Program-made: the position numbers and the translations under genes
Notes under the pieces: generated by a model
What the model saw: only the letters and a program-made list of their open reading frames with translations
What the model was told of the DNA's origin: nothing
The model's database searches: none
NCBI GenBank assembly: GCA_049724395.1
Contig: JAUGWO010000159.1
Span: forward strand, 62,001-126,000
Reading direction: 5' to 3'
DNA length: 64,000 nucleotides
Source: Spongospora subterranea f. sp. subterranea
Lineage: Eukaryota > Endomyxa: Phytomyxea > Phytomyxea > Plasmodiophorida
Shown here: in pieces, positions 20,328 to 33,360 of the stretch
How the letters are laid out: every line of letters begins with the position of its first letter
How positions within the stretch are numbered: position 1 is the stretch's first letter

Positions 20328-23300
20328 CTAGTTGGCTTCGCCGGCAAATATCCTGGCAATTCGTTCAGACCTCTGACGATCTCTATGGGCTAGAGTTAGC
20401 CCATAATCGGCAAAATTCCGTCTCGTTTTGGGGAATCTGGGAGGAAGCCCACGAGAATCCAACGCAGTGTTTGACCTAATTTCGATGGGATGTCGGTTCA
20501 GCTCATCATTTTCGGCAGAATATGAATTCTGTGAATCTTTGCAAAATAGTTCCGCGGGCTTGTTGAAATTTGACCAAGTGGCAAGATTGAATTTCGGTTG
20601 GGACGACGAAGGGAAGGCGACGGGGCTTGTTGCAGAATCTCGGAATTCGACAGCATTGCGCCCTTTGCATTCTGCTGTATCCATAACAACACTTTCCGCT
20701 TCAGCGTGCTGTCCAATAGGTGATGGAAGCGCATTTTCAGATGATATTTCTGGGCAGCGAACGAAAGCTTTTGAAACAGCATGATCAGACAGAGAATGCG
20801 GCGCATCCGGAGGCAAATGGAATCCGCGATTGTCACCACTGCTACTGCTAACGGGCAAACAACGGAGATCTGTCGCTTTGGGCTGTGGACTGGAACTGAG
20901 AGTTTCGGAGATGGGCTGACGATCAGCAACACGCGGATTATGTTCACGATTGATGGATGGGAGATCTTCACGGTCAACGACACGATCGATTACCGGGCTT
21001 GGATCCGGATTTGCAGTGTCGTCAGTAGAGGCGGGAACACCATCCACAACAACGTTGATTCGAACAGTTGTGTTCGGGCCATCAACCTTGACGGCATCAA
21101 ACGCATTCGGATTAGATGGCGCGATGTGTTCTTCTGATGTCTGAGAAACTGAATCAATAAAAGCCCTTGCCGTGGAAGGGGAGGTAATTCGATCGTCAGA
21201 TTTCTTTGGAGAATTTGAAACAATGGAGCCCATACGGTCAATCAAATTCCCAGCATCTTCTACAGCGCCGTTAACATCATGAAACCTATCGCCAACAAGA
21301 CTTTCATCAGAAACTGTGTTGAAAACGTGAGATCCAGAGAAAGAGTCGACAGGAAAGGATTTCTCCTGATGAGAAATGTCGACTGCGGATTTCCGACCCT
21401 GACCGCAGTCGATAACAACATCGGAACTCTTTTCGACCATTTGAGATGTGTCATCGCCTTGAAAATGAACAGCAGCGATTGTTGAGTCGTCAGTGGGTGA
21501 ATGGCCTGTAAACCTTGGCGCATCATTGACAGGCTCGGTGCTGTGTAAGTCAATCGGTAAAGAACAAGCGCCATCAAAACCAGCGAAATTGTGAAGTTTC
21601 TCAATGAAATTTGATCGGATATAGGCGTCGCTGGGGTCAACTTTTTTTGGCGAAGGGGTGTCGAATAACAGGGCGGGACTGAGGCTTGGAATCAAACGAG
21701 AGGGGGACACGTCTTTGGAGGGAATGTCGATTGTAAGTTTTACGTGCAACGGTGAGTTGCGTGTTGAAGGAGCAGCTGTAAACGTTGTCAATACGCGTCG
21801 GCGTTTAGGTGTGGCGACGGTACTGGGGACGCCCGTTTCATTGTGTTGAGGTTTTGAACTGAACTGCGACAGCCGGGTTTTCAGAATGTCCAGCTCGCTG
21901 AGTCGCTGTCGTAGATCATTGATGGAAACTGATGCGGAGACCTCAGGGCATAAGATAGGATTGTCGAATATTTCATCCTCGGCGGGTTGGGTGGTAGTGT
22001 TGATTTGCGATGGTTTTGCCTCCATATCTACAGCATCGACAGCAACAGATCGCATAGCGTCCAAAAGTAAATCGTCTGGGACGATCTCCAGCAAGATGTT
22101 TCCAATAGTTTTGTTGTCTGAATTGAGAATGTCAAACCAACCAGAACCGCGTCCGCTGCCTTGTGGATCTGCAAATGATCGAAGAGACACTGCAGTACGT
22201 CCAATGACGACACCAACATTATCGTCAGAGTAACTTAGGACGATGGCAAAGACAGAACACGAATTGCATATTTACGAAATCTTCAACTGCTGGCAGGACC
22301 TACAAGACAGATCAGCGGAGAAATAAGTGAAGAAATGGAAAATCGAACTTCTGCTTTCAGGGTGATGTGATGAGACCAATATGGGTGGCTGGATCCAGGC
22401 TCGAGTGGTGTCGATGATTGACCAGACTGCCATGAGAGGAGTGGGGCGGGATCAAGGGAAAAGGTTACATAAAGAAACCCTGTCATCGCTTCCGGAGCCT
22501 GAATGTTTGCAGCTTGAATCACCTGGATGCTAAGCGATCCTGTCTCATTAGGTTGAATTTCGACGAGTTTACAAGCATTGTCGAGCTTTTGCAGAGGAAC
22601 GAAAGGAGACGCGCTGAAAACGTCCAGGGTAAGAAAAGCATGAATTGACAGATTATCGCGCATTCACATACGGATGTTCTGGAGTTTCGAAAAGAATTGG
22701 ATCGATTCTGCCAGAGACGCGAGGTGGGGAAATCTGATTATGGACTTTAGCAGGTGTTTGAAATGGATCAGGAAAGGCGTGCTGTGAAATCCCGTCGTCA
22801 AGAATATTGCTCAGAATTCTGGCACGGATATAAACGGGGTTAGCATAATCTGAACAGGAACTATAAGATGTACTGACGACAAGGTGCCAAGAGTTCGTAC
22901 CAGCACTGCGTTGGGCAAGTTCGTACAGGTTGTCCCATATTTCAGTTTTGCCACCAATGACGAGAGGCGACACGTCGATTACCGCAGTGCCAACTAGTGA
23001 TTCTAGAACTTCACAGGTAAATGAACTTCAGATGTAATAACCAATACAGCATACCAAGAGTGGCATCTCCTTTAGACCAAACTTCCACCTTGACGGAAAA
23101 AAGAGGGAAAGTTTGACCACCGAACACAGATTTGTTGCAATCTCGGCACGAGAAAGACGCAGAATACCGAAAATGTTCGGGTGACTGGAAAGATGACTTG
23201 TGGACCTGGGCACGATGGGATCAGCAATTGCTTGGTCATTTACAACACAGTGCGACCTGATGAGAAAACATTGCCTTAGTCGAAAACGCGCCATCTTGTC

Positions 23301-26300
23301 GTAGGCCAAGCAGCCTGTCGATAAACAGAGTGAAGAGGAGCCGGATGGTGCACAACCCTCGTCACTACGAGTTTCTTCAGAGCGAACCGTCCCTGGAGAC
23401 CTCGAAGTAGCTTGTTCAGATTGATGATCATCTTCTTGATTACCCGACAAGTACGTGACGTTTTTAGCCGAGAGAGCTTTTACACAGGAGAATCCATCTG
23501 AGCCGAATCGAACTGAAAGAAGAACAACACCAGCGGGAAAGTCGGCCAGAAGCGAATCATCTTGAAATATAGGAAACCAGCCGGAAATGCCATCCTTATC
23601 GTCAAGAAGACCCGACAATGGAACGGCTACAGTTCCGATGCATATCGTTCCTAATTTTGAAGACGAAAAGAAGTGATGATAAACTTTCAGAATCATTGAC
23701 TCAGATCGCAGCATTCGAAGTAGTTGGTCGTCAGCCGAGATTTGGAAATTATCCTGATGATGAAATTCCGGTTCGAATGTCTGGGGCACAACTGCAGTCG
23801 AACGCGTCCAATCGTCGAAAACGTTCTCAGTTTCATTGAAAAGAGTTATTTCGACGCTGACGTTGAATCCCCTAACCTCTGTACCCCGTAATCCATGATA
23901 GCGTTGCGAAAGAAAAGCAAAACACGCATCGAGGCCTTTGATGCAATCGATATCGACGATAATAATAAGATCCTGTCCCGGTGATGATTGGGCACTGAGG
24001 GATGGCAATTGGTAGTCATCGACAGGTTCATAGGAAAACGAAATATGCAGTTCACAGGGAGGTAGTGCTGGAGTTGGAGGAAGAAATGGCTGGAATGGGC
24101 GAACGAAAAGTGACAGTGCTGTAGACGGCTTGCTCGACGCTGTCGCAGATAGCAGGATTTGCAAAGGTAGGAGCGTCCTACCAGCAACAATACCGGCATC
24201 ATGCCCAGATGCATTCGCCAGCCACACTTCAAAAATAACATCAGATTTGCAACTAAGAATGTACCTTTGGATGGACTGGGACGGCTGAATCTGAACAATG
24301 TGATCCGCTTCTGAGTCAAAGGTCGCATCCGCAGACAGCTCTCCAACAGTCAGAGCACGCTTGATAGAGCATGTAGACCGTGTCTCGCCTGGAAATCTGT
24401 ACGATACCCAGAGAACTGCTTCCTCCATGTTGCATTCGCCATACCAAGATGGCGCCAGACGTATTCCGCTAATCGATGCGATTCGAAGGCAAAATTTATG
24501 GGACAGAGAGCACATTGGTCGTTTGGATGCTTTCCGATCAAGGGCACTCTCGATTAGTTTTTTGTTGCCATCGCCCTGATCGCACGCTGTAGCGTCCAGA
24601 GAGTCTTTCTTAGACCGTACCCTTGAATGAAGACGAGAGAGATGGCCGCGAACTATTCTTTGAATTGGGATAGCAGAACGCCAAAGCTGCGCAAGAAATG
24701 CCATTTGCGACGAGGATCCCAACGCGAGCGAAATCGTTATGGCGCCAACCGTTTTCCCTGTTAGAACATTGCGGATAATGGCCTCATGATGTCGAAAAAG
24801 TGATAAAACTTGGTCAACGTTTTCCTCTCCATGTTTATCATAGAACCCGCAATGAAAGCATTGTAACAAGCATCGGAGAGGGATCTTGGCGATGCCGAGC
24901 AAGATCGTGGCAGTTTGAAAATACCGAGAGTATGATGGCAGTCTGGATAACGAAGTGGACCAAACTTCTAATATGAGATGGGCGTCCTTAAACAACCCGT
25001 AAAGCTTGTTAGAAAAAAGCCGAGGGACGTGATCTAGGTGATGAAACTGAACACAGTATTTTTCTGAGCGAAGCGGCGTTCGCACGCGATCGTGATCTCC
25101 AAAGATTTGGTAAGACACGAATGTGTTTTGAAACCGATCCTGAACAGGCTCGTCAATCACGGCATGCAAAATTCCTATTTGAATAACGACTAGATCTCCT
25201 GGTAAAACAGCAACTGGTTCGGAAACTGCAGGAACTTCACCAACAGTGCCCATGGGGCTACTTGGAGTTTGTGGACGGGACGCCTTCAGAAACTGGTCCT
25301 TCGACTGATCTTGGTGTTTCAACAACTTAGTGTCGGCAGATACCATCGCAGAAATCGTCGATGCTTGCGTACGATCAGAGGGGGAGCTTGGACATGGGAT
25401 GTCGCCCCGCAACAGCTGCAGCTCTACAGTGGCTCGACGTTGACCAGACTCATCCTTTAAAGAAATCGAAAATGGAACAAATCGGTCGGTGTGGCCTGAA
25501 GGAATATTTCCAATTCCGCGATATGGGCAAACATTGAAAGGCAGCGAGCCAAAACGGCGCTTTTGAAACTCGACGATGATTTCAACAGGTGTTGACTGCA
25601 TATCGCTGCTCTTTGGCAAAACAAGTTTCGCGTTGTAGTTTACCGGTAGGGTCGACTTCGATTTGTCTTTCACCATGCGTGTAGCTGGAACTACACATTC
25701 ATCTGCGCTATCCGGTAGTTTGGTAAGAACCTTGATTGATTCACAGTTGTACTTGGGGAACGCTCCTCTCTCAAAGTCGATGGATGATATAGCAACGGTG
25801 ATCGGGATCTGAATAGCGCCTTCGGGTGCGATATTTTCTTGCTGGACATTTTCAGCTTCGTGTTTTGGCGCCTCTACAGCAACTTTTTCATTGAGTTTGC
25901 GCTCCTTGGACGCGACTATCACATCTGATCCAGTTCGCTCAAAAAACAACTTGGCGAACAATTGCTCTGGATCCGCCTCAGAATCGACAAGCGACAAATC
26001 ACTGACTTCATTTAGAGCAGAAAGTTCCATGTTCAAATTGCCGGATTCGGAGGGCTTCAGAAAGGAAAAACCTGAAGTAGACGCAGCTTCCATACAGTCG
26101 CGAAGACGCCGCCCTTTAGAAAGCAACTGGCCGATCACATCGTTTTCACAAACTAAAATGGCAGGTGACCGGACCTTAGAGTCTTTGATTTTTTTCTTTG
26201 GACGTTTGCTGATGATGGAGGGCGCACCAGACGGTATAGGTTGTTTGGTGACAGACGACGAGGGCAGATGTTTGTATTTTTCGGAAACCTGCACGTTTGT

Positions 26301-26862
26301 TCGCGGTTCTAGCACGGTTTGATTCGCGGTAATGTTGGTCTCAAATGACAGAACAAACTTGAACGGTAAATGGCCAACAACAGCAGAAGCTCGTGATATC
26401 ACGGGAAGAACAACGTCAATGTTTTCCAATGCGTGAGCCGAAGCAAAATCGACAACGGATTCAGCAACTGGCGCATCATTCTTGCGATCGAAAATATCGA
26501 GAACCAAAACGCGCATATCTGTTAAATAGGCTGATAGAAAGAAATTGAATATTACTGATACGAAAAAGACGCAATTCCCAATCCATCTTGCCTTTCATAT
26601 CGGAATACGTGCAGCGTATTATATAGGACGCTTCTTGTCCCTCATTTAGCCATAAACCCCGGCCATGTTCTCCCCACCAAAGCAGCCTAACCGACGCCTG
26701 AATAGGTTCACTGAAGGACGGCGAGGGAATCCATGATATTCCCCCGATTGAGACCATGGCGCAACCTTGAACATCGCCCCGCACCCGTGGAGGGAGTGAT
26801 GGCAGGCTGGAAACAATGGGATCCCTGATCTCCTGTCCATCAATCATATCGTATACTTCCAT
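20328..26862 (-). CDS. C2CD3: C2CD3-like multi-C2 centriole protein
   Basis: C2CD3 acts at centriole distal ends for appendage assembly and ciliogenesis. The N-terminus matches it: SLPPRVRGDVQGCAM, then RLLWWGEHGRGLW, ASYIIRCTYSDM and HMRVLVLDIFDRKNDAPV. Several C2-like segments follow, for example FVSYQIFGDHDRVRTPLRSE, LWVSYRFPGETRS and YVTFSLDP. The C-terminus is long and Ser/Asp-rich, ending SERIARIFAGEAN. Exons: 26862-26562, 26518-23244, 23205-23055, 23008-22672, 22613-22349, a possible 14-nt micro-exon 22289-22276, and 22233-20328. The junctions between 22349 and 22233 are the weakest. Coding length is about 2 000 residues, near the size of animal C2CD3. MEVYDM at 26862 was chosen as start; the frame opens at 26910. 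The gene lies co-oriented downstream of Rpn8. Confidence 0.82.
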
Positions 26863-27128
26863 TGGCGAAGTCTTAGCATTGTCCGTCTCACAAGCGCAAC
26901 GATAACACAATTTTCATCGTCCCCAACAATTCTAGAGAATCATTCTTCGACCCAGGCGGGCTGCTCAACTCAGCAACCCCCTCTGCAGTGGAGTGACCGA
27001 TGTGGCCACTGCACTGTATATACACAATGCGATGTGTCATTTGGAACATTTGGGCGATTGTGAGCAATTCTATGGCGCAAGACGCTGACGACAACTGATA
27101 CATAACCGGACAAGGTTTAATATATAGA

Positions 27129-28404
27129 TTATTTCTTGGGATTGCTCTTTTCGTTCTTTTCTGTTGGGGGAGCTACAACCTTTCCAGAGTTTCCGGCATC
27201 CTTGGCGCCAGGCGCATCTTTTTTCTCCACGGCTGCTGTTGCGTCCTTTTTTTCCTTAGTTTTAGCATCGGCTGTCTCTTTGTTTCGAAGTTTGTTGTTG
27301 ATGAGATCGTGTAAAGCTGTTATGGCGCGAATCATAGATGACAAGTACACAACCTAATATAAGTCAATTTTCAGGAAATTGCATCATCACGAAAAGAATA
27401 CCATGATTTCATCATTGCTTTTAACAGCGAATGCCTTAACAAGCTCTTCAACACGTAAGTTCGGTGAAAGGTTGAAAATATCCTGAATTTGATAAAGAAT
27501 CAAGTGGTTCGGAGGTAACTTTCCATCGACAACATGTTGGAGATAAACTATCATCTCTCGCATGTGTTTTTCTAACCCCTTTAAAGAATTTCCTGAAGAA
27601 CTATGTTATTCACAATCATCCAATAGGGCGGCATCTTACGCTTATGTGCAACTTGATTTGCGAGACTGCTAACAGTGGTATCCCGTATGTCTCGAAGTAA
27701 ATGCTCAACACCTACTTCTTCTGCTTCCAATGCACCGATTTCTGATGGTACGTGAACAAATGTTTGACGATTTTCGCTGCGCTGTTCGGCTGTAGAAAAG
27801 ATGAATTTCATAAAACAGCAGTACGAGCTTCCCACCAGCAGATTCGACGGAGCAATACGCCTTTGTAGGAATTGTTAAATCGTGTTGTGGGTTGACGTCA
27901 ATAATGACAAGAATGGGATTCGGATGATATTTTCGGAAAAGTTCGTTGATCTCAAGGTCAGCCGGACGAATTTTGGGTCCAGTGCTATACCACCCAACAA
28001 CCTTCTCCCGAGCTATAAAGGCATGTCAAATGCAAAATTAATCTACGAATTCTGCATCGTACCGTTAACCTTTCTGAACATTGTATACATATTTTCATGA
28101 TAGCAATGATCCAGAAACCAAACTTTAGGATCTTTCTGATCCTCCTCGAATGGAACGGCATAAGTATTGGTAATATCGACTTTACCCTTTACCGTCGTCC
28201 CGAGTAGAACTCCGACAACTCTTTTGTTGGTATCTGAGAGGACACCACTGTTAAAAGTTGCTGATTTCTGGTGTCGCCGCCTCATTAGAAAGGAAACCCC
28301 CAGCAAATATACTACCTTGAGCGACACGATTGTAATGGTCAACCGTTGACAGCAAAACAAGCGGATGAACCACGACAAGTTCTGGCAGAGCCGGGACGAG
28401 CATA
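27129..28404 (-). CDS. PSMD7: 26S proteasome non-ATPase subunit Rpn8 (PSMD7)
   Basis: Rpn8 is the catalytically inactive MPN partner of the deubiquitinase Rpn11 in the proteasome lid. The start [20 protein letters not shown] (28404) leads into VDHYNRVAQ. After an intron come [39 protein letters not shown] and [20 protein letters not shown]. The middle exon holds [20 protein letters not shown] (27770 region). The last exon (to 27129) is [19 protein letters not shown] plus a Lys/Glu-rich tail. All these match PSMD7 in order. It has five or more exons with short introns. Length, about 320 residues, is normal for the family. Confidence 0.95.
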
Positions 28405-28567
28405 ACTCAGACCTGATTGAGAGCGATCGGAAACGTCGGTTTCGAGTATTTCGATATCAGCCTGATTGAGTACCGACTATATATTAACTAATCACACCGG
28501 TTAGGAGGTTACTCAAGTATGCGTAGCGCTGCCCTCGTGGGGTTCGACTTTGACACACGTTGGGTCG

Positions 28568-28745
28568 CGGCCTCCTCTCAGGGTACACTGTACTGTACTC
28601 GGCCTCCTCTCAGGGTACAGTGCTGTACTGTACGCTGCCTCCTCTCAAGGTACAGTGCTGTACTGTACTCGGCCTCCTGTCAGGGTACAGTGCTGTGCTG
28701 TACGCGGCCTCCTCTCAGGGTACAGTGCCGTACTGTACTGTCGCC
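28568..28745. repeat. Minisatellite, about 35-bp units, five copies
   Basis: Five imperfect copies of a unit beginning GCCTCCTCTCAGGGTACAGT and continuing GCTGTACTGTACTCG run head to tail. Units differ by single substitutions and by the length of the GTACTGTACT part. It sits just upstream of the Rpn8 start. Plus-strand frames across it are artefacts of the repeat. Confidence 0.85.
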
Positions 28746-29039
28746 AGGCGTACAAGGCCTGGCCGCCTGGGCTTCAGTGACGCAAGCCACGATAACAAAC
28801 ACGTGGAGACATGTTGGGATTTGGAATTGTATCTGTCAATGACCCAATTGTCGCTACGCTGGCAAACCTGCCTGAAGAAGCAATTGCGATAATGGCTATT
28901 GTTAGATAAACACACACGCTCCTTATTTCTAAGATGGGATAGCATTCAAAAGCATGCACTCTGCCACACCACAAAATGCGTCCGATTGCTGGTTAATTCT
29001 GATGCGCCCTCGATTGGTTGCGGAAGTGTAATTCTGGCG

Positions 29040-29640
29040 GCACATAACTTCTCAGGAGCTGGAACTTTGTGACCGGGTTGAGGCAACAGTTGGTCGGGAC
29101 GCAGTTTCGACGACTCTTCCAGCTGGGGTTCGTTGGTTTGGTCTCGTATTCTGAGCGTCGCGGCAGCGCGTCGAGTTTTCCAGATAGGCCAACCCGGTCG
29201 ATGCGCAATGACGAAATGATATTCCGTGAGGGTTTCTGACCAACGTGCTGAGAGTTTTGGATGGCGTAAAGTGAATCAAGTTCTTTTGATCGCTGTATAC
29301 CGTAAATCTCGTGCTGTGCGCCCTCAAGGAAATGCCTCCACACTTGGAAAGCCGTATCGATTGCCACCAATTCTTGTCGTCGTGGTCATCGTTAGTCCAA
29401 CTCCGGCGCCGTCAATTTTCTTGAGTAGAACACGATAGGATGCAATTGCCACCAGGCTGTGGCTGTGAAAGAACGGCGTCCAGCGCGGGATCAGACGGAT
29501 GATTCCGTCTCACCCCTGATCGGTAGGTCGTGGTCGAACTGTTCCATTACCGTTGCACTGGTGAAGGCGCGTTTCAGGGTCAAGACCGCAGACTCGTGAC
29601 GCAAAAACATCTTAGATCACGTCTTACCTGACACGATATG
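29040..29640 (-). pseudogene. Degenerate Ty3/gypsy RT-RNase H relic
   Basis: Reading the minus strand across frames gives LKRAFTSATVMEQFDHDLPI, then VFYSRKLTAPELD, then VAIDTAFQVWRHFLEGAQHE, then TVYSDQKNLIHFTPSKTL. This is the conserved order of the Ty3 reverse-transcriptase C-terminus and RNase H. Stops and frameshifts occur throughout (for example after APELD). No LTR or flanking duplication was found. It carries exactly the kind of pol segment missing from the chromovirus at 11.8-13.5 kb, but nothing shows they come from one insertion. Confidence 0.8.
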
Positions 29641-30068
29641 AACCCCGAAAACAGTATTGTCTGCCATTGTAGAACTGTTTGTTGAACGGCATCGCCATCA
29701 GCGGTTGATAGAGTTGCTGGCCCCGATAAAGATCACGTCCCGGGACGGGAATCCGATTTTTTACCGACTCCGAGATTTGTTCACGCGTTGTCAGGAAAAA
29801 CAGGCGACTCTCTGGTGCTACCCGGCGATGGTGAACAACGGAAACCAGATGTATGAATCCACATCGTGTTCATGTTCAATCTCGAATTGCAAGGGATATA
29901 TTCAAAGGATCGATCACGTTCAATGGCGATATATATAGTCTGGGTACTATTGGAGTTTTACCCGGGGGTACCTTTGATTTCCTAAGGGCGGGTTCACCCC
30001 CCGTTGGGCCTATTGAATCGTTTTCCTGATTGTTGCTGTGGGAAATTACGCCGATGTTCAATCTCTAG

Positions 30069-32401
30069 ATGACGTCGGGGACACCTGCGCTGACAGGGGC
30101 GATCCCTTCCCCGACGGCAGGGTCAGCCTTGGGGACAGACGGCGACGCCAGAATCAAGCGAGCATTGTCGTCGCCGAAGCTGGTTTCCATCGTCCACAAG
30201 CACTGGAACGATTCTCGTCGCCGCAAACGAGGGTGCCTGTCGCGAATCTTGCTCGGTCTGTGCACGGGCCAATTCGGCGCGTTCTTGTCCTACGAACGAA
30301 GCGTTTCGTTGACCGACGCCGACGCTGTCCTTCGTCGAACGGGTTTGGAGATGACCTTGCTCTCGATCTTTGGAATTATTCTAACGGTTTTGCACAAGTG
30401 AATCTCTTCCCGATATCACGAATGCCCATCGTAATTTGATTGTTTCTGTTCAGCGGTGTTTGCTTTAATTCGGAAACTCTCGTTTTTCTCGACGCCAGTG
30501 GATCATGTAAATCTTGTTTGCCACCCCGATATATTCGAATCTAACCGGCCAAACCATCGCAACCAGGTCCCATTGGTGATTTTCTGAAATGGACTAACAT
30601 CATCTGCAGTCTTATCTTCGGTTTGGACTTTCAAGCGCCATCTGCCGTTGAGCAACGCTCTAATTTGCGGAATAGTTCATCGTCTGGCGATGTATTATCA
30701 TTGCCGGAGCTATATAGAGATGAGGGAATGGCATCTGTCAACGCGCGTGAAGGCGTTCGTTGAGTCGGGATTGATCTATCAGTTCGCCATCGAGCTGGTG
30801 ATCGCGCTCTGGTAAACATCGGTTCCGATACTCGTGAATCCTTCATCAACACAAACAACCTAACAGGCAACCGATCCCCGGTATGGAGATGATATACGGA
30901 ATGGGACATAAGGTTCGAACGATTTCGGATTTGATGGTTTCGACCCGGATTGCGTTGGGCGACAACTAATCGGTTTGGGGTTCAGGTCGTGATCGTCATG
31001 ATGACGCTGCGGTTCTATCTCATCGTTCGTGTTCTTCGCGACATGTCGCCTGCCTACGTGGATCGGCGCCGTATTCGATTTGAGTTAGAGTTTGCCGTCG
31101 GCTTTGGCGTTTCCGTTAATGGAATTCTGTTCAGGTTCGAAGGTGAAAATCCTGGTATTCGAGGGGATATCCATCTTGATACGGTTCTGAAGACGCAATT
31201 CTATTCTCACACCCAGTTGACCATTATGGGCACATTTTTCTACATCGTGTTCAGTCTCGCGTACGTCATCTATATTCTTGAACGGTAAATCGCGTGGACC
31301 AGAACTGGGCGGAATCAACATCTGACCCATAATCTGAAAATACAGAGAACAATGGGTGTTGTATAGCCAGTTCGGTTCACGTATTATTCGGGGAACGGAT
31401 TGGGTCTTGCTCAGCAAAGACCAACAACAAACCTACACGCAAACCGTCCTCGCTGATTATTTCAACTGTATTTGGCTAATCTCTGTTACCGGTAAACTTT
31501 CACACTTCTCCGTCAACGTGAGCTGAAACTGGGTGGAAAAATTCTGTTTTATGCACAGCGACGACAGTTGGATATGGAGATTTAACGGTAATCAGACGAT
31601 TTTTCTCGAGGAATGCAATTGCTGTTGGAACGTGCTGATTTCTTGATTAGCCTCATCTGGTGGAATCCAGAATCATTTGCATTCTGGCGGCGATTCTTGG
31701 CATCGTCACCACTTCATTGTTGGTGTCGGTGCTCACCAATCGCCTGGCGCCCACGTCGTTCCAGCAGTTTGTGATCGATTACCTGAACCGGTCGTCGATT
31801 CGCGAGAAGAAACGGGTTGTCGCCGCAACAATGATCCAGCTCTGGTGGAAAGAGACGGTCATTGCGGCCAAGCCAAAGAAGCAACCGCCAGCTGAGAAAA
31901 CAATCCCATCGCGAAGAAGATCATCAATAACTATCAACGCCAAATCTGCTGATATTAACCCATTACGTATTTCCAGAGGTTAAATCAGCTGTTGACAATT
32001 TGTGTCAAATCTGTTATTTATTCGCGTTTGACCATCCAGTGACGATGAGCCGGAAAGGTCGTTTTCACGCTGCATGTCTTGAATTCACATCGCTTAGATC
32101 GCGCGAAGCTCAGATGAAGACCACTTCTTCTCATGAAGTGACCGAGTTTCAAGGGCTGACGCGAGCGATTTTGGCCGAGCAGATGAACATGAGGAAAACA
32201 ATGAACGAAATGCAAAACATTCTCATGATTTTATCGAGCCAAATAGCGCAACCTATAACGGTGGCGCGTCCGAAATCTGCCGAACTTAGACCCAAGGCAA
32301 CAAACATCAGAGTGATGAACATCGAGGATATGGATGATTCAGCCGATCCTGTCTCAATACCGGTGATAAAGGATTATCCAGGAAATAAACCCAATATATA
32401 A
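30069..32401 (+). CDS. SK-type (small-conductance) calcium-activated K+ channel
   Basis: A plasma-membrane six-helix K+ channel gated through calmodulin. Exons join to: N-terminus MTSGTPALTGAIPSPTAGSA, S1 TLLSIFGIILTVL, S2 LSNALICGIVHRLAMYYHCR, S3 LIYQFAIELVIALWQPIPG (SK channels have HPIPG here), S4 MTLRFYLIVRVLRDMSP and S5 TIMGTFFYIVFSLAYVIYIL. The pore helix is YFNCIWLISVT, spliced to the filter TTVGYGDLT near 31560-31590. S6 is IICILAAILGIVTTSLLVSV. An IQ-like calmodulin site (AATMIQLWWKE, near 31835) and a C-terminal helix (32040-32260) replace the SK calmodulin-binding domain and coiled coil. The order and filter make a K+ channel certain; SK subtype is likely from the S2, S3 and S6 patterns. 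About seven short introns. ATG 30069 is the first in frame. Confidence 0.85.
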
Positions 32402-33360
32402 ATTGCTTACATTGTAGGAGTAAGAGACAACAGTAGCAGAAAACGTATTCAAAATGGAACAATGCCACTGAAGGAAGTGGTTCAGGCGAAAAAAGCCACA
32501 CATTTGTAAACAGCAGGTAAACTGAACAGAAGATTCCGTAAAAAGAAGACGATCACATGGGCCTTCAGCACATGATTTGAGGGTGAGACGCTATCGCCAG
32601 TAGGGCAAAGCCAGCTAAGTGGCACGTCATGTTTTGCTGACTGGAGGCCGTGTGCCACTAAACTAAAAACAGATTACCCTCGGTGGCGCAGTGACTGCCT
32701 GACTGGGCCATGACTCATGAAGGGAGTGATGAGAGGCGGCGCGTCAACACACCGATACACAAATCGAGAGCCTCATCACGACTTGAGCATGACTATGAGC
32801 AGGCCAGTTACGGCTGGACTGTGCTCCAGTGAAGGTCGTTCACTGCAGAAGCTATCGTTGGATTTACGGCGAGTGGCAGCGCATTCCCGGTCCGACCCAG
32901 GTCATTGACTGTACTACAGTGGAAGGTCCTCTGCTTGTGAACATTCTAAAGAGGTGGCCGTACAAATCCGTCGTCGCTTAATCATTATTCAAACAGGGGA
33001 GTTACTGGAGGAACGAGTTTGATTTATGTCAGCTGCCATCACTGCAAGTTTCCAACACTGCCTTTCAAGTCAGTGCCAAGACTCGCATCGTCATGTTCAT
33101 TTCGATCTCTCCAAGAACCGGGTGTTTATTGTGTATCCCACTCGTGAGCAGGTGAAGCTGAAGCGACGCACACTACGACAACAACGTAAAGGCCACCGTC
33201 GCTAAAGATAAACGGATCACTTCAACTCCCGAATGATCATCGTATAACTCACTGCGTTCGACAAAATCTACACAATCTGTAGTTCATGCTGCTGTCATTG
33301 AACAGAGTGTTTAGCATATATAAACATTGCTTTAATATATTCTGGATTAGTGTTGTTTTC
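32402..33360. other. No recognisable gene
   Basis: The spacer between the converging SK channel and IFT54 genes. Open frames are short (longest about 60 codons). No clear repeat, RNA gene or transposon end was seen. Confidence 0.5.

Larger units (their letters stand above)
28405..30068. other. Intergenic with minisatellite and Ty3 relic
   Basis: Apart from the two repeats listed separately, the stretch has a plus frame at 29657-29938 (93 codons, MSAIVELFVERHRHQRLIEL) that I cannot assign. It could be an upstream exon or chance. Nothing else is supported. Confidence 0.45.

Noticed and set aside
23618-26322. Plus-strand ORFs inside the C2CD3-like gene
   Set aside because: They are antisense shadows of a 1162-codon minus frame with recognisable domains.
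28519-28892. Plus-strand ORFs over 28.5-28.9 kb
   Set aside because: Composed of the 35-bp minisatellite; repeated SQGTV/RVQCC readings have no other support.
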